In this document: one piece after another, positions 1 to 8,476 of the stretch
How the letters are laid out: each line of letters starts with the position of its first letter
How positions within the stretch are numbered: the stretch's first letter is position 1
Assembly: GCA_965284435.1 (NCBI GenBank)
Contig: OZ260083.1
Span: 2,232,001 to 2,296,000, forward strand
DNA length: 64,000 nucleotides
DNA from: CAIYZT01 sp947461435
Lineage (GTDB): Bacteria > Pseudomonadota > Alphaproteobacteria > Rhodobacterales > Rhodobacteraceae
Direction: 5' to 3'
Translations under genes and position numbers: made by a program
The notes under the pieces: model-generated
Seen by the model: the letters and a program-made list of their open reading frames with translations, nothing else
Databases searched by the model: none
What the model was told of the DNA's origin: nothing

Positions 1-301
1 CCGGACCGTCATAGCCCATGGTTGCGGCGGTTTGTGGCAAGATTTGCATCAGGCCATAGTAGGGGCCGTTGCGCGCGGCTGGATTGTAATCACTTTCGCG
101 CTGAATGACGCGGTGAATAAGGCTTTGCGGCATATCGTAAAGATCGGCGTATTTCACGATCAGGGCCCGCATCTGAGGCGTCTCGCCGGGGTAAAGCGCG
201 GATTGGGTGACCTGCGAGGTGGATGGCCCGCCACCACAACCCGTGAGGGCAAACGCCAAACCGAGCGACAGGCACAGGGCGCGGGAAAAAGAATAGGACA
301 T
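1..301 (-). CDS. lytic transglycosylase SLT-domain lipoprotein (partial)
   Basis: Reading from an ATG at 301 on the minus strand and running off the window edge, the first 100 residues are visible. A hydrophobic signal sequence ends in a lipobox (LTGC, Cys about residue 21), so the protein is expected to be a periplasm-facing lipoprotein. Residues about 60-96 match the start of the SLT (goose lysozyme-like) fold: a catalytic Glu in RES, then NGPYYGLMQILPQTA, the usual GLMQ-P-TA signature. The family cleaves the MurNAc-GlcNAc bond of peptidoglycan with 1,6-anhydro ring formation. The C-terminal part of the catalytic domain is outside the window, so full length and exact subfamily are unknown. 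Confidence 0.85.
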   Translation of the reverse strand, partial: MSYSFSRALCLSLGLAFALTGCGGGPSTSQVTQSALYPGETPQMRALIVKYADLYDMPQSLIHRVIQRESDYNPAARNGPYYGLMQILPQTAATMGYDGP

Positions 302-538
302 GCAAGAGCCTTTTTTCAGACGAAAGGGTTCACGCGTGATAACGAGGAAGCAAGGCTGTGATAAGCCTTGGATGAACGAAGCTGCGGAAATCCGCCTTAT
401 TCGTCATTTTCTTGTGACCTTTTGGCCCTAAACATCGCAGATGTAGGGCTTGCCAAGGCCTGAACGCCAGATATAGTGGATTTCGGAAGGCCAGACGCGG
501 CCCATGGGCCGGATCCGATTTAATAAACGGGATAGGAC

Positions 539-1123
539 ATGGACGGCAGTTTTCGAAGCGAATTTGTCAGAGAACCCGCGGCGCTGCGCAGTCATCCCGC
601 GCTGGTTCTGAATGCCGACTATCGACCGCTCAGTTACTACCCGCTATCGCTGTGGCCGTGGCAAGATGCCATGAAGGCGGTGTTCATGGACCGGGTTTCG
701 ATTGTCGCCGAATATGACGCGGTGGTGCGAAGCCAGAGGCAAGAGTTTCGCATACCTTCGGTCGTGGTGCTGAAAGATTATGTTCGTCCCCAGAAGCGCG
801 TGGCATTCACGCGCTTCAATCTTTTTCTGCGGGATGAATTTTGTTGTCAGTATTGTGGATCGAAGGGGGATTTGACCTTTGATCACGTGGTTCCGCGCTC
901 TCGCGGCGGGATGACGAGTTGGGAAAATGTGGTGGCGGCCTGTAGCCCGTGCAATCTGCGCAAGGGGGCCAAGACCTTGAAGCAATCGGGACTTTACCTG
1001 CAAAGGGCGCCCCGCATGCCGACCGCCGAAGAAATGCAGGCGCATGGTCGCCGCTTTCCGCCCAACCATCTGCATGAAAGCTGGATGGATTATTTGTACT
1101 GGGATGCCGAACTGGACGCTTAG
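539..1123 (+). CDS. HNH endonuclease family protein
   Basis: A 194-residue protein with a zinc-type HNH nuclease core: Cys103/Cys106 (CQYC), the DH pair at 115-116 followed by VVPRSRGG, Asn130, and Cys135/Cys138 with Asn139. The DH is the likely metal/general-base pair and the four Cys form the structural zinc site. The N-terminal 95 residues (LVLNADYRPLSYYPLS) are typical of the chromosomal HNH proteins common in Rhodobacteraceae, which are not obviously linked to phage or restriction systems. The ATG follows GGGATAGGAC. It stands alone, 168 bases before zwf. Target and cellular role are unknown. Confidence 0.85.
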   Translation: MDGSFRSEFVREPAALRSHPALVLNADYRPLSYYPLSLWPWQDAMKAVFMDRVSIVAEYDAVVRSQRQEFRIPSVVVLKDYVRPQKRVAFTRFNLFLRDEFCCQYCGSKGDLTFDHVVPRSRGGMTSWENVVAACSPCNLRKGAKTLKQSGLYLQRAPRMPTAEEMQAHGRRFPPNHLHESWMDYLYWDAELDA

Positions 1124-1253
1124 GGGCAATTCGGGCCAAGAACGAGGCTGGTGCGGTCTGTCATGGCCGGTGACCGCCGGGAAGATTTTGGCTTATGGGA
1201 ATTGTGGGCAAGCGGTGCTAGACACGGCCAGTCAAGCGGGCTAAAAGCGCCGC

Positions 1254-1265
1254 GTTAGCGCTAAC
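1254..1265. promoter_or_regulatory. 12-bp palindrome, LacI-type operator candidate
   Basis: GTTAGCGCTAAC is a perfect palindrome with a central CG, 26 bases before the zwf start codon. Operators of LacI-family sugar regulators commonly have this shape (A/T-rich arms around a central CG). Its position in the leader or core promoter of zwf-pgl-pgi would suit repression. The regulator is not in the window, so this is inference from symmetry and position. Confidence 0.5.
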
Positions 1266-1291
1266 AGGCGCCCCCCAAAGCGAGGTTTGCG

Positions 1292-2746
1292 ATGGTTTCG
1301 CGCGTCATTCCGGTTGATTCCTTTGATCTTGTGGTGTTCGGCGGCACGGGCGATCTTGCCCGGCGCAAGATCTTGCCGGGGCTGTATCGGCGCTTTCTTG
1401 CGGGGCAGATGACGGCGGAAAGCCGCATCATCGGTGCGGCACGCGCCGATCTGACCGAAGAGGCCTATCGCGCCATGGTGGGCGAGGCGATTGACGAGTT
1501 TGTCCCCAAAGATCGCCGCGACGCTGCCGTGATCGCCGAGTTTCTGGCCCGGATCGGCTATGTGTCGATTGATGCAAAGGGTTCTGCCGGATGGGATGTG
1601 CTGCGCGACAAGATGCGCCCCAATGTGGTGCGCGCGTTCTATTTCTCGGTCGCGCCGGCGCTTTTTGGCGATATAGCCGAACGGCTACATTCCAATCAGA
1701 TCGCCGACGCCTGGAGCCGGATCGTGGTGGAAAAGCCCTTTGGCCGGGATCTGGCCAGTGCCAAGGCCTTGAACGCCGTTCTGGCAAGCCATTTCAACGA
1801 AGGACAGATTTACCGGATCGATCACTATCTGGGCAAGGAAACCGTGCAGAATCTGATGGCTGTGCGCTTTGCCAACATCCTGTTCGAACCGTTATGGAAA
1901 TCGGAATATATCGATCACGTGCAGATCACGGTGGCCGAAACCGTCGATGTTTCGGGGCGCGGGGCTTATTATGACAAATCCGGCGCGATGCGGGACATGG
2001 TGCAAAACCATATGATGCAGCTGTTGTGCCTGATCGCGATGGAGCCGCCCTATCACTTTGATCCCGATGCCGTGCGCGACGAAAAACTGAAGGTCATTCG
2101 CGCGCTGGAACCGGTGAAACCCGAAGATATCGTGCGGGGTCAATACCTTGGGGCCAAAGGCGAGGCGGGTTATGTGCAGCATAGCGAAAATCCGGCGAGC
2201 CGTACGGAAAGCTATATCGCGCTGAAGGTGAACATCGCCAACTGGCGCTGGAAAGGCACGCCGTTTTATTTGCGCACGGGCAAGAAAATGCGCGCACGGG
2301 CCAGCGAAATTGCCATCACCTTCAAAGAGCCACCCCACTCGATCTTTGACGACGCCAAGGGGTGGAAGGAAAACGTTCTGGTCATCCGGCTTCAGCCCAA
2401 CGAAGGGATGGAGTTGATGATGATGATCAAGGAACCCGGCCCGGGCGGCATGCGCCTGATGCAGGTGCCGCTGGATATGGCCTTTGCCGATGCCTTGGGG
2501 GTTGAGGCAGAAGACGTGCCGGACGCCTATGAACGTCTGATCATGGATGTGATCCGGGGTAACCAGACGCTGTTCATGCGCGGTGACGAGGTGGAGGCCG
2601 CCTGGGCCTGGACCGACCCGATTATTCAAGGTTGGGAGGCGCGGGGAGAGCGGCCACAAAGCTATGATGCGGGATCTTCGGGACCAGAAGATGCCTTGAT
2701 GCTGATGCACCGCGATGGCCGCCGTTGGCGCGAGATCAAGGGATGA
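1292..2746 (+). CDS. zwf: glucose-6-phosphate 1-dehydrogenase
   Basis: 484 residues, the usual length of bacterial G6PDH. It oxidises glucose 6-phosphate to 6-phosphogluconolactone with NADP+ (or NAD+) in the cytoplasm, feeding the Entner-Doudoroff and pentose phosphate routes. The N-terminal dinucleotide-binding motif is FGGTGDLARRK (about residues 16-26) and the substrate-binding signature RIDHYLGKE is present near residue 175. The gene starts an operon: its TGA overlaps the pgl ATG, and pgi follows after 3 bases. A 12-bp palindrome sits just upstream. Confidence 0.97.
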   Translation: MVSRVIPVDSFDLVVFGGTGDLARRKILPGLYRRFLAGQMTAESRIIGAARADLTEEAYRAMVGEAIDEFVPKDRRDAAVIAEFLARIGYVSIDAKGSAGWDVLRDKMRPNVVRAFYFSVAPALFGDIAERLHSNQIADAWSRIVVEKPFGRDLASAKALNAVLASHFNEGQIYRIDHYLGKETVQNLMAVRFANILFEPLWKSEYIDHVQITVAETVDVSGRGAYYDKSGAMRDMVQNHMMQLLCLIAMEPPYHFDPDAVRDEKLKVIRALEPVKPEDIVRGQYLGAKGEAGYVQHSENPASRTESYIALKVNIANWRWKGTPFYLRTGKKMRARASEIAITFKEPPHSIFDDAKGWKENVLVIRLQPNEGMELMMMIKEPGPGGMRLMQVPLDMAFADALGVEAEDVPDAYERLIMDVIRGNQTLFMRGDEVEAAWAWTDPIIQGWEARGERPQSYDAGSSGPEDALMLMHRDGRRWREIKG

Positions 2747-3414
2747 GGCTGATCGTCTATCCAAGCCGGCCCGCGCTGATGAGCGGGCTGGCCGACGTCA
2801 TCGCACAGCAACTGCGGGCGGCGATTGCCGCGCGCGGGCGGGCCACGCTGTCTGTGCCAGGCGGAACCACGCCGGGGCCGGTGTTTGATGCCCTGTCCCA
2901 GTCAGATCTGGACTGGGCCAAGGTGGCGGTCGTGCTGAACGACGAACGCTGGGTGCCTGAGGATAACCCCCGATCCAACACGCGGTTGCTGCGCGAACGT
3001 CTGGTGCAGGGCCGGGCTGCGGCCGCGCAGGTGTTGCCCCTTTATGCCGATGCCCCCGCGCCAGAGGATTGTTTGGCCGATCTTGCGGCGCGATTGCAGC
3101 CCTTTTTGCCGATTGATGTGCTGCTTGTGGGGATGGGCGCGGATATGCACACGGCCTCGTTGTTTCCGGGGGCGGATCTGCTGTCCTTTGGGCTTGCCGC
3201 GGATGCCCCCTTGTTGCTGCCCATGCGGGCCGATGCCGCCGGAGAGCCGCGCATCACCCTGACGGCGCCCGCGCTTTTGGGGGCGCGGCAGTGCCACGTC
3301 TTGATCACCGGCGCAGAAAAGCGGCGCGTGATTGCGCAGGCCGAACATTTTTCCCCTTCGGACGCACCGATTGCCTTGGTGCTGCCGCAAGCCACAGTTC
3401 ATTGGGCGGAGTAA
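2743..3414 (+). CDS. pgl: 6-phosphogluconolactonase
   Basis: 223 residues from the ATG at 2743, which overlaps the zwf stop by four bases (ATGA) and so is preferred over the GTG/TTG-type starts upstream. DevB/SOL-type lactonase that hydrolyses 6-phosphogluconolactone to 6-phosphogluconate, the step after zwf. Visible signatures are the N-terminal VPGGTTP loop, LNDERWVP with the following SNTRLLRE, and VLLVGMGADMHTASLFPG, the family's phosphate and catalytic loops. The usual GMGxDGHTAS motif reads GMGADMHTAS, so the Gly before His is Met here. Cytoplasmic and co-transcribed with zwf and pgi. Confidence 0.95.
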   Translation: MRLIVYPSRPALMSGLADVIAQQLRAAIAARGRATLSVPGGTTPGPVFDALSQSDLDWAKVAVVLNDERWVPEDNPRSNTRLLRERLVQGRAAAAQVLPLYADAPAPEDCLADLAARLQPFLPIDVLLVGMGADMHTASLFPGADLLSFGLAADAPLLLPMRADAAGEPRITLTAPALLGARQCHVLITGAEKRRVIAQAEHFSPSDAPIALVLPQATVHWAE

Positions 3415-3417
3415 GCC

Positions 3418-5022
3418 ATGACCGATCATTGGAAATCTCTTTTTGCCAAACATGCCGCGGTCAAGGACCGCGCGATCATGGATCTGTTCGGCGCGGATGC
3501 GCAGCGCGCCCAACGATTTTCGGCGCGCGTCGGGGCCATGCTGCTGGATTATTCCAAGACCAATATCGACGATGACACCAAAGCGACGCTGATTGGTTTG
3601 GCCAAGTGCGCGGGTCTGGCGGAAAAGCGCGCGGCCATGTTCGGCGGCGAGAAGATCAATGACACGGAAGGGCGGGCCGTTCTTCATGTGGCGCTGCGGG
3701 CCCCGCAGGGCGTGACGATTGAAACCGACGGCCGCGATGTGGTGCCCGAGGTGCGCGCCATTCGGGCGCGTATGGCGGATTTTGCCCGCGCTGTGCGGTC
3801 GGGGACGTTCCGCGGGCAAGGCGGGGCGATTACCGATGTCGTCAACATCGGCATTGGCGGATCCGACCTTGGACCTGTGATGGCGACGCTGGCGCTGGCG
3901 CCCTATCACGATGGGCCGCGCGTGCATTATGTGTCGAACGTGGACGGCGCGCATATTCATGATGTGTTGCGCGGACTTGATCCCCAAACCACGTTGGTGA
4001 TCGTGGCGTCCAAGACCTTTACCACGATCGAGACGATGACCAATGCGGACACCGCCAAGGCCTGGATGGGACGCGTGGTCAAGGATCCCGGAGCGCAGTT
4101 TGTTGCTGTCAGCACGGCTGCGGAAAAGACCAAGGCTTACGGCATTGATCCAAAACTGGTTTTTGGCTTCGAAGATTGGGTGGGGGGGCGCTATTCCCTT
4201 TGGGGGCCCATTGGGTTGGCCGTGATGCTTGCCGTGGGGCCAGAGGCGTTTGACGCCTTTTTGGCCGGCGGCCGGGACATGGATGAGCGGTTTTTGACCG
4301 AGGCCTTGGAAGACAATATCGCGGTTATGTTGGCTTTGGTGGGGGTCTGGCATAACCAGATCTGCGGCTACTCCACCCGGGCGGTGCTGCCCTATGATCA
4401 GCGGCTGTTGCGGCTGCCGGCCTATTTGCAGCAACTGGAAATGGAGAGCAACGGCAAGCGTGTGGCCATGGACGGATCGGATCTGACGGTGCAGTCAGGC
4501 CCCGTCGTCTGGGGAGAGCCGGGCACCAACGGCCAGCACGCCTTTTATCAATTGATCCATCAAGGCACGCGGGTTGTGCCGTGCGAATTTCTGGTGGCCA
4601 AAGAGGGCCACGAGCCTGACCTGGCGCATCAACACCTGCTGCTGGTGTCAAACTGCCTTGCCCAATCGGAGGCGCTGCTGCGGGGGCGGTCGTTGGACGA
4701 GGCGCGCGCCATCATGGCCAAGAAGGGCGCTGTCGGCGACGAGAGGGAACGGCAGGCGCGCCATCGGGTCTTCCCGGGCAATCGCCCGTCAACTACCTTG
4801 GCCTACCCAAAGTTGACCCCCTTTGTCCTTGGCCAGATCATCGCATTGTATGAGCACCGGGTCTTTGTGGAGGGGGTTATTCTGGGCATCAATTCTTACG
4901 ACCAATGGGGGGTAGAATTGGGCAAAGAACTGGCCCTTGCCCTGCAACCGGTGCTGGAAGGCAAGGCAGGAACCGAGGGCAAGGACGGATCGACAGCGGC
5001 CTTGGTTGCCTTTTTGAAATAA
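3418..5022 (+). CDS. pgi: glucose-6-phosphate isomerase
   Basis: 534 residues, close to the 540-550 of classical PGI. It interconverts glucose 6-phosphate and fructose 6-phosphate. Family signatures are present: NIGIGGSDLGP near residue 145, SKTFTTIET near 200, GGRYSLWGPIGL (about residues 260-271), and the C-terminal region with NSYDQWGVELGK, which contributes the catalytic Lys. Last gene of zwf-pgl-pgi, three bases after pgl. With zwf and pgl this lets fructose 6-phosphate made by gluconeogenesis recycle into the oxidative branch, a common alphaproteobacterial arrangement; edd and eda are not in the window. Confidence 0.97.
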   Translation: MTDHWKSLFAKHAAVKDRAIMDLFGADAQRAQRFSARVGAMLLDYSKTNIDDDTKATLIGLAKCAGLAEKRAAMFGGEKINDTEGRAVLHVALRAPQGVTIETDGRDVVPEVRAIRARMADFARAVRSGTFRGQGGAITDVVNIGIGGSDLGPVMATLALAPYHDGPRVHYVSNVDGAHIHDVLRGLDPQTTLVIVASKTFTTIETMTNADTAKAWMGRVVKDPGAQFVAVSTAAEKTKAYGIDPKLVFGFEDWVGGRYSLWGPIGLAVMLAVGPEAFDAFLAGGRDMDERFLTEALEDNIAVMLALVGVWHNQICGYSTRAVLPYDQRLLRLPAYLQQLEMESNGKRVAMDGSDLTVQSGPVVWGEPGTNGQHAFYQLIHQGTRVVPCEFLVAKEGHEPDLAHQHLLLVSNCLAQSEALLRGRSLDEARAIMAKKGAVGDERERQARHRVFPGNRPSTTLAYPKLTPFVLGQIIALYEHRVFVEGVILGINSYDQWGVELGKELALALQPVLEGKAGTEGKDGSTAALVAFLK

Positions 5023-5045
5023 AAAAGGGGGCCTTTGGGGCCCCC
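5021..5045 (-). terminator. rho-independent terminator of ridA
   Basis: Stem GGGGGCC (5027-5033) with GGCCCCC (5039-5045). On the minus strand it is followed by six T, so it ends the ridA transcript. On the plus strand no T run follows, but the hairpin sits right behind pgi. Confidence 0.75.
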
Positions 5046-5072
5046 CTGCCTTCGTCTTGGACTTGGCCCTGC

Positions 5073-5426
5073 TTATTTCAGGGCGGCGGTCACGATCACT
5101 TCGACCAGATAGTCTGGCGTGGCAAGTTTTGCTTCGCCCGTGGCGCGGCCGGGGGTGTGGCCTGCGGGAACCCAGGTATCCCAAACCGCGTTCATTTCGG
5201 AAAAGGTCGACATATCTGCCAGCCAGATTTGCGCCGACAGGATCCGGGTTTTGTCTGTGCCTGCGGCGGCCAGAATACGGTCAACCTCGGCCAGACAATC
5301 CGCCGTTTGCTGGCCAACTGAGCCGCCCGGCTTGCCAACCTGGCCGGCCAGCCAGACAATGCCGTTGTAACACACCGCTTCGGACATCCGCGCGCCAACG
5401 CCAATGCGTTTGATATCTTCGTTCAT
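5073..5426 (-). CDS. RidA family protein (enamine/imine deaminase)
   Basis: 117 residues, the normal size of the YjgF/YER057c/UK114 fold. Members hydrolyse reactive 2-aminoacrylate-type enamines released by PLP enzymes, as trimers with active sites at subunit interfaces. The C-terminal signature region PGRATGEAKLATPDYLVEV carries the conserved Arg that binds the substrate carboxylate. The subgroup with this sequence differs from canonical RidA in the LxxPxxxVEI stretch, so a broader RidA-family name is safer. A good GGAGG lies before the ATG. It follows the sulfotransferase gene on the same strand with a 60-base gap. Confidence 0.88.
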   Translation of the reverse strand: MNEDIKRIGVGARMSEAVCYNGIVWLAGQVGKPGGSVGQQTADCLAEVDRILAAAGTDKTRILSAQIWLADMSTFSEMNAVWDTWVPAGHTPGRATGEAKLATPDYLVEVIVTAALK

Positions 5427-5456
5427 AGGAAACCTCCGGTTTGATGGGGCTTTGCT

Positions 5457-5488
5457 AGCCTGCTTTTTGGGGTTTGAAAAGCAGGGCT
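5457..5488 (-). other. hairpin between sulfotransferase gene and ridA
   Basis: AGCCTGCTTTT (5457-5467) pairs with AAAAGCAGGGCT (5477-5488) with one bulged base. It overlaps the stop codon of the sulfotransferase gene and lies 31 bases before ridA. There is no T run on the minus strand, so it may protect an mRNA end or dampen read-through rather than stop transcription fully. Confidence 0.35.
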
Positions 5489-6287
5489 AATAGCCCAAGG
5501 CTTCGTAATCGGCCGCATAGATTTCCGCGATCCGGGCGCGCTGTGCCGGGTTGGCGACAAAATCGGATGGCCGCGATGGGTTGTGGCGCTGTGCGAGCAA
5601 TTCTGCAGGGGGGAAATCGGGGCGGCCCGCCGCCGCAAAGACCCGGGCGATATCGGTGTTGTAGGATTCCACCCGGCCGATCATGTCAAAGGTCAGATCG
5701 CGAAAGGCGATGTTATCGACCTGAAGGCGCCAATGCGTATCGCAGCGTATCGGATCGATGGCCAAGGTATGGCTGACATAGTCGAGAAAGACATCAAAAT
5801 TGCGCGGGGCCGAATGGGCGGGATCAAACCCATGCGCCTTCATCGGCGCCAGATGCTTGTGCCGCGCACTATTGTCTTGATCGAGGAAAAAGTTGCGAAA
5901 GGCCGATGTGGCGCGGGTGACGGGATCGCGCACAAACGTGAAAAGAAAGGCCTGATGGGCCGCCAAGACCGGCCTGATCACCGACCAACGATACCGGGCC
6001 GGATAGATGCCCTTGTCGGCGCGGTGAACGTTGCCTTTGTAGGTCGTACCCTGGTTGCCATAGGCATAAAGAAACTGGGTGGTTTGCGTGCAGGCGCATT
6101 TCTGATTTCGCAAGAACAACAAGCGTTTGTCATGCGACAGGATCAGATTGCGGTAGGGGCTGCGCAGATGTGCCGGTTCTGCTTGCAGCTGCGACAAAAC
6201 CTTGTAGCGCGGAAAAAATGGCGCAAGAAGGCGGGTCAGCGCCGTATCTTGGTCAAGCGGGGCCAGAAAAACTTTGGGTTCGGACAT
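5487..6287 (-). CDS. sulfotransferase family protein
   Basis: 266 residues without a membrane segment. It resembles the sulfotransferase family 2 / carbohydrate sulfotransferase group: LFLRNQKCACTQ (residues about 57-68) is in the position of the 5'-phosphosulfate-binding loop (K-xx-x-T type) and FVRDPVTRATSAFRNF (about 117-132) is the 3'-phosphate-binding motif with the conserved RDP and Ser. It would transfer sulfate from PAPS to a sugar or other acceptor. Similar genes are common near surface polysaccharide genes of marine Rhodobacteraceae; here the neighbours give no acceptor. Name is family level only. Confidence 0.75.
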   Translation of the reverse strand: MSEPKVFLAPLDQDTALTRLLAPFFPRYKVLSQLQAEPAHLRSPYRNLILSHDKRLLFLRNQKCACTQTTQFLYAYGNQGTTYKGNVHRADKGIYPARYRWSVIRPVLAAHQAFLFTFVRDPVTRATSAFRNFFLDQDNSARHKHLAPMKAHGFDPAHSAPRNFDVFLDYVSHTLAIDPIRCDTHWRLQVDNIAFRDLTFDMIGRVESYNTDIARVFAAAGRPDFPPAELLAQRHNPSRPSDFVANPAQRARIAEIYAADYEALGY

Positions 6288-6406
6288 GGGTTTTGTCTAA
6301 GTCGAAACCGGTTTTTGATCAAGTAGCGGCCAACGGATTTGCGGCACACACGAAGGCCGCGGCAAGGTTTGCCCGGCGTATTCTGTGAACTTTCGGCGAA
6401 ATGGGA

Positions 6407-6480
6407 TGGAGCGGGTGAAGGGAATCGAACCCTCGTATTCAGCTTGGGAAGCTGCTGCTCTGCCATTGAGCTACACCCGC
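6407..6480 (-). tRNA. tRNA-Gly (anticodon CCC)
   Basis: The minus strand folds as a full cloverleaf. Acceptor GCGGGTG pairs with CACCCGC, the T arm is GAGGGTTCGATTCCCTT, and the anticodon loop TTCCCAA gives CCC, reading GGG. Discriminator T is followed by an encoded CCA (6409-6407). The first anticodon-stem pair is G-A, a mild irregularity. The sequence parallels the well-known enterobacterial tRNA-Gly(CCC). Confidence 0.95.
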
Positions 6481-6502
6481 GATGGGCTGTGAGGTAAGCC
6501 AT

Positions 6503-6530
6503 GCCAGCCCCGCCGTCAAGCGGGGCTGGC
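6503..6530. terminator. terminator hairpin behind the vWA gene
   Basis: An 11-bp perfect stem, GCCAGCCCCGC (6503-6513) with GCGGGGCTGGC (6520-6530) and loop CGTCAA, between the vWA stop codon and the tRNA-Gly gene. A GGGGTTTTG follows on the plus strand. T residues are lacking on the minus strand, so efficiency is uncertain. Confidence 0.5.
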
Positions 6531-6539
6531 GGGGTTTTG

Positions 6540-8180
6540 TCAGGGCTGCGCCACCGTCACTTCGGTTCGTTCCCCCTTTTTGACGCTGGCTTGGCCTTCG
6601 GCTTTCATCTCGCCCTGCACAGCTTCGATCACGTAATCGCCTTCGGGCAGGGTAAAGGACTGCTCGGTGGCATAGTCGAACCCGACCTGCTTGCGATAGC
6701 CGTTGATGTCGGCCTTGGCCTCGAACACCTCGATCGAGTTTGCCCCGGGGGCGGTGACCGCCAGAATTCCGGCATTCAAAATCACCGAGACATTCACACT
6801 TTCACCGGTTTTAACGGTAAAGGGCGCTTCGGCAACGGCGGCACCCTGGCTGACCACAGCCACATAATCGCCAGCCGAAAGTTCGAATGTCGACGCGGGT
6901 CCGTAGCTGGTGGTCAGACTTTTTCGCGTCCCGTCGATCGACTTTTTCGCCTCAAGGATTTCCACCGAATGCTGTGTATGCTCCATCAGCAGCCCTTCGG
7001 CATAATAGGCATCGACCACTGCGATCCCCGAGGCGATGATCACATCACGTTCCAATTGCTGTCCGGGGGACAGGGTCAGGGTTTCGGTGACGCTTGCCGT
7101 ACCGATTGTCCCGATCAGCGTGACATCGCCTGCGGGCAGGTACAGCCGGGTGGTGCCATAGCTGGTGGTGTCGATGCCAGAGGTGGTTGTGAAGTTCAAA
7201 GCTGCGGCGTCGCTAACCTCGGCCCCTTCAGAGGCTTTGGGATGCAAGATCACCCGGGCCGCGTTCAAAATGATTTCAGGGGCGGACAGAGAGTCGGCGG
7301 TCAGGGTCAGATCTGATTCCTGCGTGACCGTATCGAGCGTGGCGATCAGGCGGTACGTGCCCGGCTCAAAATAGATTTTCGGATCGTTGTATTCGGTCGT
7401 CAACCTTTCGCCGGTGCTGCCATCGGCGTTGATGGCATGAATTTCCCAAGCAACCGAGGAGTTGTCTTCCGGTTTCGCGATGCCCGGGGCCAGCAATGCC
7501 GTCGGCGCGAAGTTCACCTGAAGCGGGGCAGGGGGCGCCGGTTCGGCTTCGGGAACGGGGGCGGCCTCGATCACCACGGATTGCAGGGCCATGGTCAGCC
7601 CCTTCAGATCGGCTGCGGTAAGGTATTGGCCGCCGGTGTTGGTCGCAAGGCAGGCCACTTGCTGGCCCTCTTCCTCGGTCAGACCAAAGCCCACCACATG
7701 GGCGGTGAAATCAACGCCAGACGCCTCTAGTTCGGTGCCAAGGGCGCAAGGATCGGCGTTGCAGGTTTCGATGCCATCGGTGATCAGGATGACCGTGGCC
7801 TTTTCTTCGGTTGATCGCAGTTCGCTGGCGGCTTGGCGCACGGCATCGCTCAAGGGGGTTTTGCCCAGAAACTGCAAGTTGGCGGCGGCATCGGAAATTG
7901 CCTGTGCCGTGCCCGCCGCGGGCGGAACGATCAGTTCGATATCGGCGCAAGAGCCTTTTTCGCGGTGGCCATAGGCGATCAGGCCGAGTTCTGTATCGGC
8001 GGGGATCGACTGCAACACGTCGTTCAGCGCCTCGCGCGCGATTTCAAGTTTTGCGCGGCCGTCAATCTGGCCCCACATCGAACCGGACGCGTCCAGAACG
8101 ATGATTGATCGGCCATCGGCATGGAGTTGCAAGGGAAGCAGGGCAAGGGCGGCGGTGAAAATAAGGGACGTCAATTTCAT
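6540..8180 (-). CDS. secreted von Willebrand factor A domain protein
   Basis: 546 residues from the ATG at 8180, chosen because it begins a clear Sec signal peptide (MKLTSLIFTAALALLPLQLHA). The vWA domain follows directly. The MIDAS motif DASGSMWG at about residues 31-38 and TDGIETC near 130 show an intact metal site for protein or ligand binding. About residues 200-546 form a second part with repeated beta-sandwich-like units. Two of these are clearly similar, with SVEILEAKKSIDGTRK and SIEVFEAKADINGYRK each followed by a GDYV turn. Located outside the inner membrane. Function is not established; related exported vWA proteins are common in Rhodobacteraceae. A CtrA-like box lies 81 bases upstream. 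Confidence 0.85.
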   Translation of the reverse strand: MKLTSLIFTAALALLPLQLHADGRSIIVLDASGSMWGQIDGRAKLEIAREALNDVLQSIPADTELGLIAYGHREKGSCADIELIVPPAAGTAQAISDAAANLQFLGKTPLSDAVRQAASELRSTEEKATVILITDGIETCNADPCALGTELEASGVDFTAHVVGFGLTEEEGQQVACLATNTGGQYLTAADLKGLTMALQSVVIEAAPVPEAEPAPPAPLQVNFAPTALLAPGIAKPEDNSSVAWEIHAINADGSTGERLTTEYNDPKIYFEPGTYRLIATLDTVTQESDLTLTADSLSAPEIILNAARVILHPKASEGAEVSDAAALNFTTTSGIDTTSYGTTRLYLPAGDVTLIGTIGTASVTETLTLSPGQQLERDVIIASGIAVVDAYYAEGLLMEHTQHSVEILEAKKSIDGTRKSLTTSYGPASTFELSAGDYVAVVSQGAAVAEAPFTVKTGESVNVSVILNAGILAVTAPGANSIEVFEAKADINGYRKQVGFDYATEQSFTLPEGDYVIEAVQGEMKAEGQASVKKGERTEVTVAQP

Positions 8181-8260
8181 CGGAAAGCAGACCTTATACT
8201 GAAAAGGGATCGACCTTGTGGGCGGAGGTGAAAGGTTCACGCCCCCACGCGCGTTAAAAA

Positions 8261-8275
8261 TTAAGGAAAGTTTAA
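8261..8275. promoter_or_regulatory. CtrA-like box
   Basis: TTAA-GGAAAGT-TTAA matches the alphaproteobacterial CtrA full-site consensus TTAA-N7-TTAA exactly. It lies 81 bases upstream of the vWA start codon, in a short AT-rich island within GC-rich DNA. Binding is inferred from the match only. Confidence 0.45.
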
Positions 8276-8351
8276 ACGTCTATTCTTGCGAAAATGGATG
8301 GGCTTGGGCCGGTGGTGGTCTTTCAGCTTAAGGGCAGGTGCCCGCAAAAGC

Positions 8352-8384
8352 AAAGGGCCTTCAGAGATTTTCTGAAGGCCCTTT
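8352..8384 (-). terminator. rho-independent terminator of the fasciclin gene
   Basis: A 14-bp perfect inverted repeat, AAAGGGCCTTCAGA (8352-8365) and its complement (8371-8384), loop GATTT. The minus-strand 3' arm ends in TTT and continues GCTTTTG. It lies 92 bases past the fasciclin stop codon. Confidence 0.85.
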
Positions 8385-8476
8385 CACGGCGCATGGTGTG
8401 TGCTGTTGGGGAAAATTGACAGGCCATGCGCCGTGGTGACAAGGCGGAGGATGAGGTCTCCGCCTGCACTCGAAGA

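Noticed and set aside
2902..4434. 510-codon open frame antisense to pgl and pgi
   Set aside because: Spans two convincing sense genes, is His/Arg rich and lacks a start site; a shadow of GC-biased third positions.
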